Assembly (NCBI GenBank): GCA_050633825.1
Contig: JBOEHG010000022.1
Coordinates: forward strand, 1 to 59,860
Length of the DNA: 59,860 bases
Origin: CANLBN01 sp050633825
GTDB taxonomy: Bacteria > Pseudomonadota > Gammaproteobacteria > Pseudomonadales > Cellvibrionaceae
Direction: 5' to 3'
Below are positions 53,106 through 59,860 of the stretch, one piece after another. Made by a program: the position numbers and the translations under genes. Below the pieces are notes generated by a model, which worked only from the letters and a program-made list of their open reading frames with translations, had not been told where the DNA came from and did not search any database. The stretch's first letter is position 1. Every line of letters starts with the position of its first letter.

Positions 53106-54061
53106 AAATCACTGAATTTACTCGTCAAATTGGGCGCGGATTGTACCTCATCTGCTTCTGCCTCTCCAGCGCTCTGGCTCAGAGAGTCTGTAGGTGTTTC
53201 AGATAATACCTTTGCGTTTAGTGTTGTATTTAATTCTGTATTTAACTTTTTATTTAATAACGTGCTCAAGCGTACACTGGCAAGTGCCAAACGTGTCATC
53301 GCAACAGGGTGAAACTGCTTACAATAATCAGCGGAAAGTGTTTTTGGTAAACCTGCGTAAACGCTGCGTGTCAGTGCAAATGACTCACTAGCCCAGTCTT
53401 CAGGAGAGGAGCGGCCTTCTAAACTATACTGCTTATGTTGACGGTAAAGTTGTTTCCCTAACGTACGCCATGATGCACGGGTACCACAGTATAAAATATC
53501 ACCATCCCAGAGACGATGTAATGACGTTAATTTACCATTAAAAATCACTTGTCTTTGAGTTCCGCCACGGTCATCAGCATAAGAAACATGCAAAGGCTGG
53601 TGTATATCCCCAACAAAGTGGCTCATAAATAACAAGGCTTCGTCCCGCTCTTCAATACTCAAAGTCGGTGTTAGCCAGCGTTGTTGATAATAAGCAATGG
53701 CCGACATTACACATTGAGGACGGTCTTTTTCGCTATATCCAGTGCTACCGTTACAAGGGCTTGACCCAATAACCGTATCTCCCCGCCGGAGATTCATATA
53801 ATGTAAAGGTCCAGACCAAGAATAGCGCTTTTGCTTACGTATTTTATCAGGCCATAAACATGATTCAGCAAAGGTTTTATAACCCATCCTCTTGGCTGTC
53901 GCGCTTAATTGTTTTTGTATCTCAACTTGGCTACTACGCCAAGCAGCATCGCAAATTGAAAGGTGACCCAATGGCCCCCATGCATAAACATTGGCAGCAA
54001 ATGGACTATAAATTACAACAAAATACACAAGTACTTTAAATAGACGAATTATTGTCACCAT
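53075..54061 (-). CDS. S1/P1-type zinc nuclease, secreted
   Basis: 328 residues. Signal peptide (about 1-27, cleavage near VYA), so the mature protein starts at Trp28, the family's N-terminal zinc ligand (WGPLGH). Other ligands sit in LWPDKIR, SGPLHYMNL, FMSHFVGDIHQPLHVSYADDRGG and LHRLWDGD. S1/P1 enzymes cut single-stranded RNA and DNA and can remove 3' phosphates. The last 60 or so residues form a low-complexity tail with repeated LN(T/K) units, not part of the fold. The stop codon lies 31 bp inside prfB, so the two genes overlap in different frames. Confidence 0.9.
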   Translation of the reverse strand: MVTIIRLFKVLVYFVVIYSPFAANVYAWGPLGHLSICDAAWRSSQVEIQKQLSATAKRMGYKTFAESCLWPDKIRKQKRYSWSGPLHYMNLRRGDTVIGSSPCNGSTGYSEKDRPQCVMSAIAYYQQRWLTPTLSIEERDEALLFMSHFVGDIHQPLHVSYADDRGGTQRQVIFNGKLTSLHRLWDGDILYCGTRASWRTLGKQLYRQHKQYSLEGRSSPEDWASESFALTRSVYAGLPKTLSADYCKQFHPVAMTRLALASVRLSTLLNKKLNTELNTTLNAKVLSETPTDSLSQSAGEAEADEVQSAPNLTSKFSDLWKLILTLLP

Positions 54062-54152
54062 ATTTGTCTTTCATGTCTTTAATTAAAATATTTATGAACT
54101 TTTATCAAAGTAAAACGTCTTTAAAGTACATGAGCAACATCATACTTTATTG

Positions 54153-54171
54153 ATTTGGTCTATATTAGAAT
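54153..54171 (+). promoter_or_regulatory. possible -10 region of the bufferin operon
   Basis: ATTTGGTCTATATTAGAAT holds CTATATT (54160-54166), ending 44 bases before the bufA ATG. Sixteen of 19 bases match the segment at 8391-8409 before a chemoreceptor gene. No clear -35 and no sigma-E type element was found here. Confidence 0.4.
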
Positions 54172-54210
54172 TACTAAATTTACTTATCTTATCATCGTTG
54201 GAGACAAACC

Positions 54211-54495
54211 ATGAGTAAAGTTAAAACTTCAATTGCATTATCAGGCGCTATTGCAGCAGGCCTTTTCTTGGCAACCGCTAATGATGCCGTTGCGGGCCCA
54301 AAATACAAAGCTGAAAAGTGCTATGGCGTTTCAAAAGCGGGTAAAAATGATTGCGCTGCTGGCCCTGGTACAAGCTGTGCCGGTACATCAACAGTTGATG
54401 CCCAAGGCAATGCTTGGCAGTTTGTACCTAAAGGTACCTGTGCAAAACTCGTTGGTGGCACTCTAGAGCCTACCAAGAACAATCTCCCTGGTTAA
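54211..54495 (+). CDS. bufA1: bufferin precursor, DUF2282 family (BufA1 type)
   Basis: 94-residue precursor. N-terminal signal peptide (about 1-28, cleavage near AVA) followed by a short core with four cysteines: Cys37 (EKCYG), Cys48 (KNDC), Cys56 (TSCAG) and Cys77 (KGTC). This is the DUF2282 pattern E-K-C-Y-G-x3-A-G-x-N-D-C. Known for the family: bufferins are ribosomal peptides whose cysteines are oxidatively modified by a BufB/BufC pair, then exported to bind copper. Inferred here: the same modification, since bufB, bufC and a DoxX gene follow directly. GGAG lies 7 bases before the ATG. Confidence 0.9.
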   Translation: MSKVKTSIALSGAIAAGLFLATANDAVAGPKYKAEKCYGVSKAGKNDCAAGPGTSCAGTSTVDAQGNAWQFVPKGTCAKLVGGTLEPTKNNLPG

Positions 54496-54557
54496 GTCGT
54501 TAGTACTTACCAAAACTTGTGGCCAGTGCTTTATACTGGCCTTTTTTCTTTATACTA

Positions 54558-55433
54558 ATGCCTCTATCAAAAACGCGCTCAAACACTGCCCTCCCTAATA
54601 CCGTTGGTGTCAGCCTAAAAGCACAACACTATCAACATATTATTGATAATCGGCCTGATATTGGCTGGTTTGAGGTTCACCCAGAGAATTATATGGGTGC
54701 CGGGGGACTACCCCACCATTTTTTATCACAAATCAATGAACACTACCCTATCTCGATGCACGGTGTTGGCCTATCACTCGGCTCAGCTGATGGTATCGAT
54801 GAGAACCATTTAGCGGCTTTAAGTTCTGTGGTAAAACGCCACCAACCTGTTCAAGTCTCAGAACATCTAGCATGGAGCCATTGGAATAACACCTTTCTCA
54901 ATGATCTACTACCAGTACCCTACACACATGACTTTTTATCTGTAGTGGTCAATAACATCCACAAAGTTCAGGATGCATTACAACGAACACTACTGATTGA
55001 AAATCCTTCTGTGTATCTAGGGTTTAATGATGCCTCCTATACAGAAGCCGATTTTTTGCGCGAAGTTGTCAAACAGACAGGTTGTGGATTATTACTAGAT
55101 ATCAACAATGTTTACGTCTCTGCCAATAACCAAGGCTATGACCCTTACAATTACATAAATGACTACCCTATTGAACATGTAGGGGAAATCCATTTAGCTG
55201 GACATGCGCAAAACCTTATTGAAGATCAACTCGTGTTAATTGATGACCACGGCTCACCGATCATCGATAATGTTTGGCAGCTCTTTGCCTATACCCTAAA
55301 ACAACAACGACAGTACCCAACACCTGTGTTGATCGAATGGGATACGAATATACCGGACTTTTCTACCTTGTTAGCCGAGGCAGAAAAAGCCAAAAAACTC
55401 ATCTCTGAGCAAGTATTAGAAGCGAATATATAA
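54558..55433 (+). CDS. bufB: MNIO (DUF692) peptide-modifying enzyme BufB
   Basis: 291 residues from ATG 54558; the frame is open 13 codons upstream, but the ATG fits the family start. DUF692 proteins are multinuclear non-heme iron oxidative enzymes on a TIM-barrel fold (MbnB relatives). Iron-ligand and core stretches: FEVHPENYMG, SMHGVGLSLGS, SEHLAWS, LIENPSVYL, LLLDINNVYVS, GEIHLAGH, LIEWDTNIPDF. The enzyme should convert cysteines of the DUF2282 peptide (thiooxazoles in the studied case). Its stop overlaps the bufC ATG by one base (TAATG). Confidence 0.92.
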   Translation: MPLSKTRSNTALPNTVGVSLKAQHYQHIIDNRPDIGWFEVHPENYMGAGGLPHHFLSQINEHYPISMHGVGLSLGSADGIDENHLAALSSVVKRHQPVQVSEHLAWSHWNNTFLNDLLPVPYTHDFLSVVVNNIHKVQDALQRTLLIENPSVYLGFNDASYTEADFLREVVKQTGCGLLLDINNVYVSANNQGYDPYNYINDYPIEHVGEIHLAGHAQNLIEDQLVLIDDHGSPIIDNVWQLFAYTLKQQRQYPTPVLIEWDTNIPDFSTLLAEAEKAKKLISEQVLEANI

Positions 55434-56233
55434 TGCCTGAAGATCAGCCACCTACGCTTAATATTGGCCAAGCCAAACAATGGCAAAATGACTTTACCAA
55501 ATCACTCTTCAATGGGCTCTCAGAACCTTTAGCGACAACATTCTCAAATAAAGGTGATGTTCAGCAGCAACAACGCTTTGCCATTTATCAAAACAATGTT
55601 TTCTATTCGCTGACTCAGGCATTAGGCGACTTATATCCCGTCATCAAAAGACTCGTTGGTTCCGAATTCTTTGATGGCTGTGCATCGATTTATATACGCC
55701 AAAATCCACCTCAACAAGCAGCTATGGTATATTTTGGTCATGACTTTCCGGGATTTTTAAGCCATTTTGAACACACTAAAACGATGCCATATCTAGCGGA
55801 TGTGGCTACGCTTGAACTCGCCCGTCATCACGCTTATCATGCCGATGATGTGGTCATAATGGAACCTAAAGATTTTAATGGGATCGACGACGACGTATTT
55901 GCAATGTCTAAAGTCTCACTTCATCCATCTGTACATTTGTTAAGCTCTGAATTTCCAGTGTTTCAAATATGGCAAAGCAACCAAACTGACCACCCATCAG
56001 AAGAAAATATTGATCTAAATGAACCAGAATCAGTCATTATTGTCAGACATGATTATGAACGTTTGGTATTTCAAGTAGACCACGGAACTTACCAGTTTTA
56101 CCATGCCTTACTTGAAAAGATGAATATCAGTGATGCCGCAAGCTATGCATTAGAGAATATTAAGGTTGATATTTCTAGCGCTATAGCCTTAGGAATCCAA
56201 AATGGTTTTTTCACTGGTCTTATTCAAACATAA
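55433..56233 (+). CDS. bufC: DUF2063-type MNIO partner protein BufC
   Basis: 266 residues. The N-terminal DUF2063 'putative DNA-binding' region (about 14-110) shows RFAIYQNNVFYSLTQALGDLYPVIKRLVG and YIRQNPPQQAAMVYFGHDFPGFL, the standard signature. In characterised MNIO systems this protein is a peptide-recognition partner presenting the precursor to the enzyme, not a DNA binder. The C-terminal half (about 130-260) is a less conserved second domain with DYERLVFQVDHGTYQF. Coupled to bufB by a TAATG overlap. Confidence 0.9.
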   Translation: MPEDQPPTLNIGQAKQWQNDFTKSLFNGLSEPLATTFSNKGDVQQQQRFAIYQNNVFYSLTQALGDLYPVIKRLVGSEFFDGCASIYIRQNPPQQAAMVYFGHDFPGFLSHFEHTKTMPYLADVATLELARHHAYHADDVVIMEPKDFNGIDDDVFAMSKVSLHPSVHLLSSEFPVFQIWQSNQTDHPSEENIDLNEPESVIIVRHDYERLVFQVDHGTYQFYHALLEKMNISDAASYALENIKVDISSAIALGIQNGFFTGLIQT

Positions 56234-56290
56234 CCAGATAAACCAACGAGTTAAATGAATAAATATTAATTTCAGGAGTATTAAAATAAC

Positions 56291-56761
56291 ATGAAAGCAA
56301 TCATCTGCAAGATTATGTCACCCATTAATAACATTCTCTCTAATATCCCCGAGTTCGTTGTCAATTTAGCCATGCGATTAGTGATATTTAAAGTTTTTTG
56401 GTTCGCTGTACAAACGAAAATTGCAGGCTTGACTATAGCAGGCCAACATTTTGCTTTCTGGAGCGTTACTGACAATACTTTTTTATTGTTTGACTTTGAA
56501 TATGGCATTCCTCTTATTCCTACGACACTTGCCGCTTATATGGGAACATTTGGTGAGTTCTTCTTATCTTTAATGATCTTATTTGGTTTATTTACTCGCT
56601 TTGCTGCCTTAGGTTTATTTGTAATGACAATGGTTATTCAAATTTTTGTTTATCCTGACGCTTGGTGGTCAGTACACGTTTTTTGGGTTTTACCATTACT
56701 TTACCTAATGAAAAACGGCGGCGGAAAAATTTCATTAGATAATTTACTGTGTAAAAAATAA
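56291..56761 (+). CDS. DoxX family membrane protein (BufD position)
   Basis: 156 residues with about four membrane helices, DoxX-like: AMRLVIFKVFWFAVQTKIAG near the N-terminus, PLIPTTLAAYMGTFGEFFLSLMILFGLFTRFAALGLFVMTMVIQIFVYPDAW in pieces in the middle. DoxX proteins often accompany bufAB(C) clusters; the exact role (electron transfer, or membrane partner for export or maturation) is not settled. It lies 57 bp after bufC and is followed by a strong hairpin terminator that closes the cluster. Confidence 0.88.
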   Translation: MKAIICKIMSPINNILSNIPEFVVNLAMRLVIFKVFWFAVQTKIAGLTIAGQHFAFWSVTDNTFLLFDFEYGIPLIPTTLAAYMGTFGEFFLSLMILFGLFTRFAALGLFVMTMVIQIFVYPDAWWSVHVFWVLPLLYLMKNGGGKISLDNLLCKK

Positions 56762-56790
56762 AACATCATAGTTTACATATCAAGATTAAC

Positions 56791-56819
56791 AAAAAAGGGA
56801 GCCCATGGCTCCCTTTTTT
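56791..56819. terminator. bidirectional terminator closing the bufferin cluster
   Basis: A 13-bp perfect stem (A6-GGGAGCC / GGCTCCC-T6) with a 3-base loop. It serves the DoxX gene (+) and the convergent trmO (-). Confidence 0.95.
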
Positions 56820-56843
56820 ATGCTAACTTTTTAATAAGAATAT

Positions 56844-57551
56844 TTAATTTTCCGTTGTTATCATAATAACGTTAATAACACTCTCATCAAATGTCTTTCT
56901 ACAACACCATTCAACATTAACATCAAGTAATTTCATTTTATAAATTTTTTCAGCATCCGTTTTTTTATAGGCTGGACGTGGATCCTGCCGCAAGACTTCT
57001 ATTAACAATTGTTTTAATTTTTCAGCATCAGAATAATCAGTCAAAAAAATATTAGCCTGCTCTGAGAAAAAAACAGGGATATTTTCAGGAGGCGTTAATG
57101 CCAGTTGATTTTCAGCATCAACAATAGAATCAGCATAAGGAACATAGGGCTTAATATCAATAATCGGTGTTCCATCTAACAAATCAACACCCGACAAATG
57201 GAGTACAACCTGCTGATCTTGTAGGATAATTTTATCTAATTTAACTACGGACAAGCCGATATTATTCGGTCTAAACGGGCTGCGAGTTGCAAATACCCCA
57301 CATTTTTTATTTCCGCCCAAACGTGGCGGACGAACTTTGGACTTCCATTGCTGGTCAAGGTGATAATGAAAGATAAAGCTAAGCCATAGATGTGTCACTT
57401 TATCTAAACCATCGACACAGTCATGCGTATAGGGCTTACTTAATATTAGCTCACCTTTAGCACTAGGTACTAACAGTGGCTGACGTGGGATACCGAACTT
57501 TTCAGGGAAACAGGTTTTTATATAGCCCAGCGCTTCAACTTCATATGTCAT
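56844..57551 (-). CDS. trmO: tRNA (adenine(37)-N6)-methyltransferase TrmO (TsaA)
   Basis: 235-residue SAM-dependent enzyme that methylates t6A37 of tRNA-Thr to m6t6A. It has the TsaA beta-barrel core with the SAM-binding stretch GVFATRSPFRPNNIGLSVVKL (about 86-106), plus GYIKTCFPEKFGIPRQP at the start and VDLLDGTPIIDIKPYVPYADS in the middle, and the TrmO C-terminal domain (DPRPAY). Its ATG overlaps the MOSC stop codon by four bases, so they are coupled. tsaB in this window acts earlier on the same A37 pathway. Confidence 0.94.
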   Translation of the reverse strand: MTYEVEALGYIKTCFPEKFGIPRQPLLVPSAKGELILSKPYTHDCVDGLDKVTHLWLSFIFHYHLDQQWKSKVRPPRLGGNKKCGVFATRSPFRPNNIGLSVVKLDKIILQDQQVVLHLSGVDLLDGTPIIDIKPYVPYADSIVDAENQLALTPPENIPVFFSEQANIFLTDYSDAEKLKQLLIEVLRQDPRPAYKKTDAEKIYKMKLLDVNVEWCCRKTFDESVINVIMITTEN

Positions 57552-58051
57552 TCTGCAGGCCCCAAATGTTTGACTTCGTCACCTACAGAGATACACCCAC
57601 CCTGAAGTATCTTTGCGCATAAGCCTCCATGCCCTAACATTGCCGCCACACCATTTTTACCTAACGCCTTTTCCATTCTTGAACAAGGGTGACATAAGGC
57701 TGTTGCCTCAAAGGTAGCATCACCGATTTGAAAGCGCTGATGTCGTAACGCAGTTAAATTAATACCCGAAACGACTAAGTTACGTCGAAGTAAACCCGGG
57801 TCGATTGTTTCTTTTTTTAATAAACGGGCGATCGTATCAATATACTCAATACTAATAATGGTCACTTGGCGAGCTGAACCCGGAGTGCCTTGACAACGCC
57901 GATCGCCCGACAATCCCAAGCCCTCCAAAGCATTAACCGTATCGACAACCTGCATAGGAGTCTTACGTGCAGGCCGTAAACCAATCCACTCCAACTGACC
58001 AGCTGGCAAATCATCCAAATAACGTGCAAATAAGCGACCTTGAGTTTTCAT
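57548..58051 (-). CDS. MOSC domain-containing protein
   Basis: 167 residues, nearly a single MOSC (molybdenum cofactor sulfurase C-terminal) domain. Typical elements are GLGLSGDRRCQGTPGSARQVTIIS, GLLRRNLVVSGINL and LCHPCSRMEKALG with the conserved cysteine, then GHGGLCAKILQGGCISVGDEV. MOSC proteins handle sulfur bound to cofactor or reduce N-hydroxylated compounds; the substrate is unknown here. Upstream gene of the MOSC-trmO pair; the two overlap by 4 bp. Confidence 0.9.
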   Translation of the reverse strand: MKTQGRLFARYLDDLPAGQLEWIGLRPARKTPMQVVDTVNALEGLGLSGDRRCQGTPGSARQVTIISIEYIDTIARLLKKETIDPGLLRRNLVVSGINLTALRHQRFQIGDATFEATALCHPCSRMEKALGKNGVAAMLGHGGLCAKILQGGCISVGDEVKHLGPAE

Positions 58052-58170
58052 GAAGAGAACATCTAATAATTTAACGAATAGTTTACTAAATAAGCCTCAT
58101 ATAAGGTAGGCAGATTATTGATATGAATGCTCGAGATAAATGACTAGAGAAAGGAATAATACCGGATTCG

Positions 58171-58183
58171 ATGCTAAACTTAT
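58171..58183 (+). promoter_or_regulatory. possible -10 region of the diguanylate cyclase gene
   Basis: CTAAACT (58174-58180) ends 44 bases before the ATG at 58225, the same spacing as the CTAnAnT elements before the bufferin precursor and the chemoreceptor at 8445. The downstream TATTG is also AT-rich. No -35 is recognised. Confidence 0.3.
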
Positions 58184-58224
58184 TGTGTATTAATACAGCA
58201 ATGATGACATTGAGTTATAACTAA

Positions 58225-59814
58225 ATGGCTAAAAAAAGCTTTCAATATAAGCGAAACTTAACTATCGCGCTTATTATCTTACAGCTACTGACTGTTAGCC
58301 TTATATTGATATTTTCACGTATTAACACTGAAAAAGTACTCATCGACAAAGCCAATCAACTACTGGAAAGTACAGCCGACCAATCTCTTCACCATACCAA
58401 CAGCTTTCTGGAAGTCGCCTATAACGGTAGCGAGAGCATTAGCAAGCTATTATCGAAATCCATTATCTCTAATGCAGATGACAATACTATTGAAGCACTT
58501 CTATTAGGACAACTTCTACAATACAGTCATTTTGCAGGGTTATATGTATCTACTACACAAGGCGATTATACGTACGTCTTACGCAGTAACGCAAAAGCCA
58601 ATTCTAGCTACCAAATGAAGATAATAAAAAATCAAGCCAATAACAGAAGCGTGAGCTATTATTGGAGAGCCCAGAATCTAGATATAGTACATTTAGAAAA
58701 TAACATTATTGATCCTTTTGAGCCTCGCAGTAGACCATGGTATAAATTGGCTTTCGCCAAGAGAGAAACTATATGGACCAAACCCTACACATTCTTTACA
58801 TCTCAAAAACCAGGTATTAGTGTCGCAACTCCTTACTACAGTGTTGATGGGACAATCAAAGGGATTTTCGGTATTGATATAGAATTAACCGAATTAACTA
58901 CTTTTTTAGATCAAATTAGTGCAGGCATTGACGGGTATGTGGTGATATTAGACAAGCAAAATAATATCATTGCGTCCCCTTTTGAAAATACCGAAAAAAA
59001 TACAAAATCTATTCTGCCAAGTATTACAAGCTTAACCAATAAAAATGGTTTCAATAATACTCCCGTTATTAACAATGTCGACTACCTCGCCCACTATTCT
59101 TCCTTATCTTCTGCAAAGTCGTCTACTAATACAACCCCTGAATGGACAGTAGCTACTTTTGTTGAAAAAGAACCTTTTTTAAAAGAAATAAGGGCAATTG
59201 AAAAAAGAAATATAATTATTGGAATAACGATTTTGTCGCTATCAATTTTAATTAGCTGGATATATATTCTTCATAGTTCTAAACCTGTAGAAGACTGGAT
59301 GGATAAGGCAACAACAGATTTTCTAACCCAGCTGTATAACCGACATCATTTTTTTAATGTTGGCAAAAGAGTTCATGAACGCTATCAGCAAAATGCAAAA
59401 TATAACCTATCCATCGTAATGATCGACATTGATCACTTTAAAAAGGTCAATGACCAATATGGTCATGGTGTTGGAGACAAAGTATTAAAAGAAACTGCTC
59501 ATAATATACAAAAACAGCTTAGACCCGATGACATTATCGCTCGTTTTGGAGGGGAGGAATTCATATTATTGCTGCCTAATACTGACAGCAAAACCTCATT
59601 AGACATATCTCACAGGTTATGCACTCTAATATCTCAAATACCGATACAAACAAAGCGTGGCAATTTAAGCGTAACCATTAGTCTCGGTGTAAATACCATG
59701 ATGCATAATCCTAGCTTAAACTTTACTGACTTTATTGAAACAGCAGACAAGGCTTTGTACCAAGCTAAAAATAGTGGTCGCAACCAAGCTATACATGCCA
59801 ATATCTCTTCTTAG
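58225..59814 (+). CDS. diguanylate cyclase with periplasmic Cache domain
   Basis: 529 residues: membrane helix 1 (about 11-32), periplasmic double-Cache-like domain (about 40-320) with PFEPRSRPWYKLAF and GIFGIDIELTELTTFL (dCache_1 style), membrane helix 2 (about 328-348), and a GGDEF domain (about 356-525). The active site is GGEEF at 442-446. The product-inhibition I-site RPDD (433-436) stands exactly five residues before it, so the enzyme should make c-di-GMP and be feedback-inhibited. No EAL domain. It stands alone; its 3' flank has a palindrome at the window edge. Confidence 0.95.
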   Translation: MAKKSFQYKRNLTIALIILQLLTVSLILIFSRINTEKVLIDKANQLLESTADQSLHHTNSFLEVAYNGSESISKLLSKSIISNADDNTIEALLLGQLLQYSHFAGLYVSTTQGDYTYVLRSNAKANSSYQMKIIKNQANNRSVSYYWRAQNLDIVHLENNIIDPFEPRSRPWYKLAFAKRETIWTKPYTFFTSQKPGISVATPYYSVDGTIKGIFGIDIELTELTTFLDQISAGIDGYVVILDKQNNIIASPFENTEKNTKSILPSITSLTNKNGFNNTPVINNVDYLAHYSSLSSAKSSTNTTPEWTVATFVEKEPFLKEIRAIEKRNIIIGITILSLSILISWIYILHSSKPVEDWMDKATTDFLTQLYNRHHFFNVGKRVHERYQQNAKYNLSIVMIDIDHFKKVNDQYGHGVGDKVLKETAHNIQKQLRPDDIIARFGGEEFILLLPNTDSKTSLDISHRLCTLISQIPIQTKRGNLSVTISLGVNTMMHNPSLNFTDFIETADKALYQAKNSGRNQAIHANISS

Positions 59815-59838
59815 ATTTACCTTCATAAAATACAAAAA

Positions 59839-59860
59839 AGATATAACCTAGGTTATATCT
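59839..59860. terminator. 22-bp perfect palindrome at the window edge, probable terminator
   Basis: AGATATAACC followed by TAGGTTATATCT reads the same on both strands and is preceded by AAAAAA. If T residues follow beyond the window this is a terminator for the diguanylate cyclase gene, 25 bp after its stop. The window ends exactly at the palindrome, so the tail cannot be seen. Confidence 0.6.

Overview
The window is a compact, AT-leaning (roughly 40% GC by eye) stretch of chromosome from a gammaproteobacterium, most likely a marine one near the Pseudomonas/Oceanospirillales/Cellvibrionales group. The basis is gene order. The run nadB / algU(rpoE)-mucA-mucB-mucC-mucD / lepA-lepB-DUF4845-rnc-era-recO, the block cysM-rlmD-relA-mazG, and the neighbours sdhE-ygfX / ygfZ / HDOD are the Pseudomonas-type arrangement. 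No genus can be named safely. I found no rRNA, tRNA, insertion sequence, prophage or CRISPR array.

Layout. (1) 1-4.7 kb: the start of truD, then trmA and a DUF4286 gene, facing rmuC-DUF2489-DOPA-dioxygenase-like; a small TPR protein. (2) 4.8-15.7 kb: murI, then an AddB-like nuclease and an AddA-like helicase-nuclease separated by a membrane-anchored chemoreceptor; a class III adenylyl cyclase with an extracytoplasmic C-terminal half; an SDR oxidoreductase. (3) 15.8-31.9 kb: TauE/SafE permease, aroF, a GrxA-type glutaredoxin, trpS, RidA, apeB, uppP, tsaB, a histone H1-like Lys/Ala-rich protein with a 630-bp AT-rich upstream block, adk, mazG, relA, rlmD, cysM, and a shrunken BarA/GacS-like protein. 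(4) 31.9-48.5 kb: recO-era-rnc-DUF4845-lepB-lepA, ogt, the envelope-stress sigma-E operon, nadB, an RluA-type pseudouridine synthase, ygfX-sdhE, ygfZ, HDOD, ung. (5) 48.6-59.9 kb: a Cache chemoreceptor, prfB-lysS, an S1/P1 nuclease, a four-gene bufferin (copper-binding RiPP) cluster, trmO, a MOSC protein and a Cache-GGDEF diguanylate cyclase.

How the genes work together. Most of the window is housekeeping: tRNA/rRNA modification and charging, translation factors, DNA repair and the stringent response. The sigma-E operon carries its own regulation. There is one near-consensus sigma-E promoter before algU and a second, perfect-consensus one directly before the anti-sigma gene mucA, behind a possible weak attenuator. 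The best accessory system is the bufferin cluster at 54.2-56.8 kb: a DUF2282 precursor with four cysteines, an MNIO (DUF692) enzyme, a DUF2063 partner and a DoxX membrane protein.

The most unusual items are the BarA/GacS-position gene that keeps only membrane anchor, receiver and HPt domains; the second sigma-E promoter; the AddAB-like pair split by a chemoreceptor gene; a GNAT acetyltransferase remnant next to ogt; the prfB programmed frameshift gene, whose start lies inside the nuclease gene; and a 3 x 13-bp tandem repeat before apeB.
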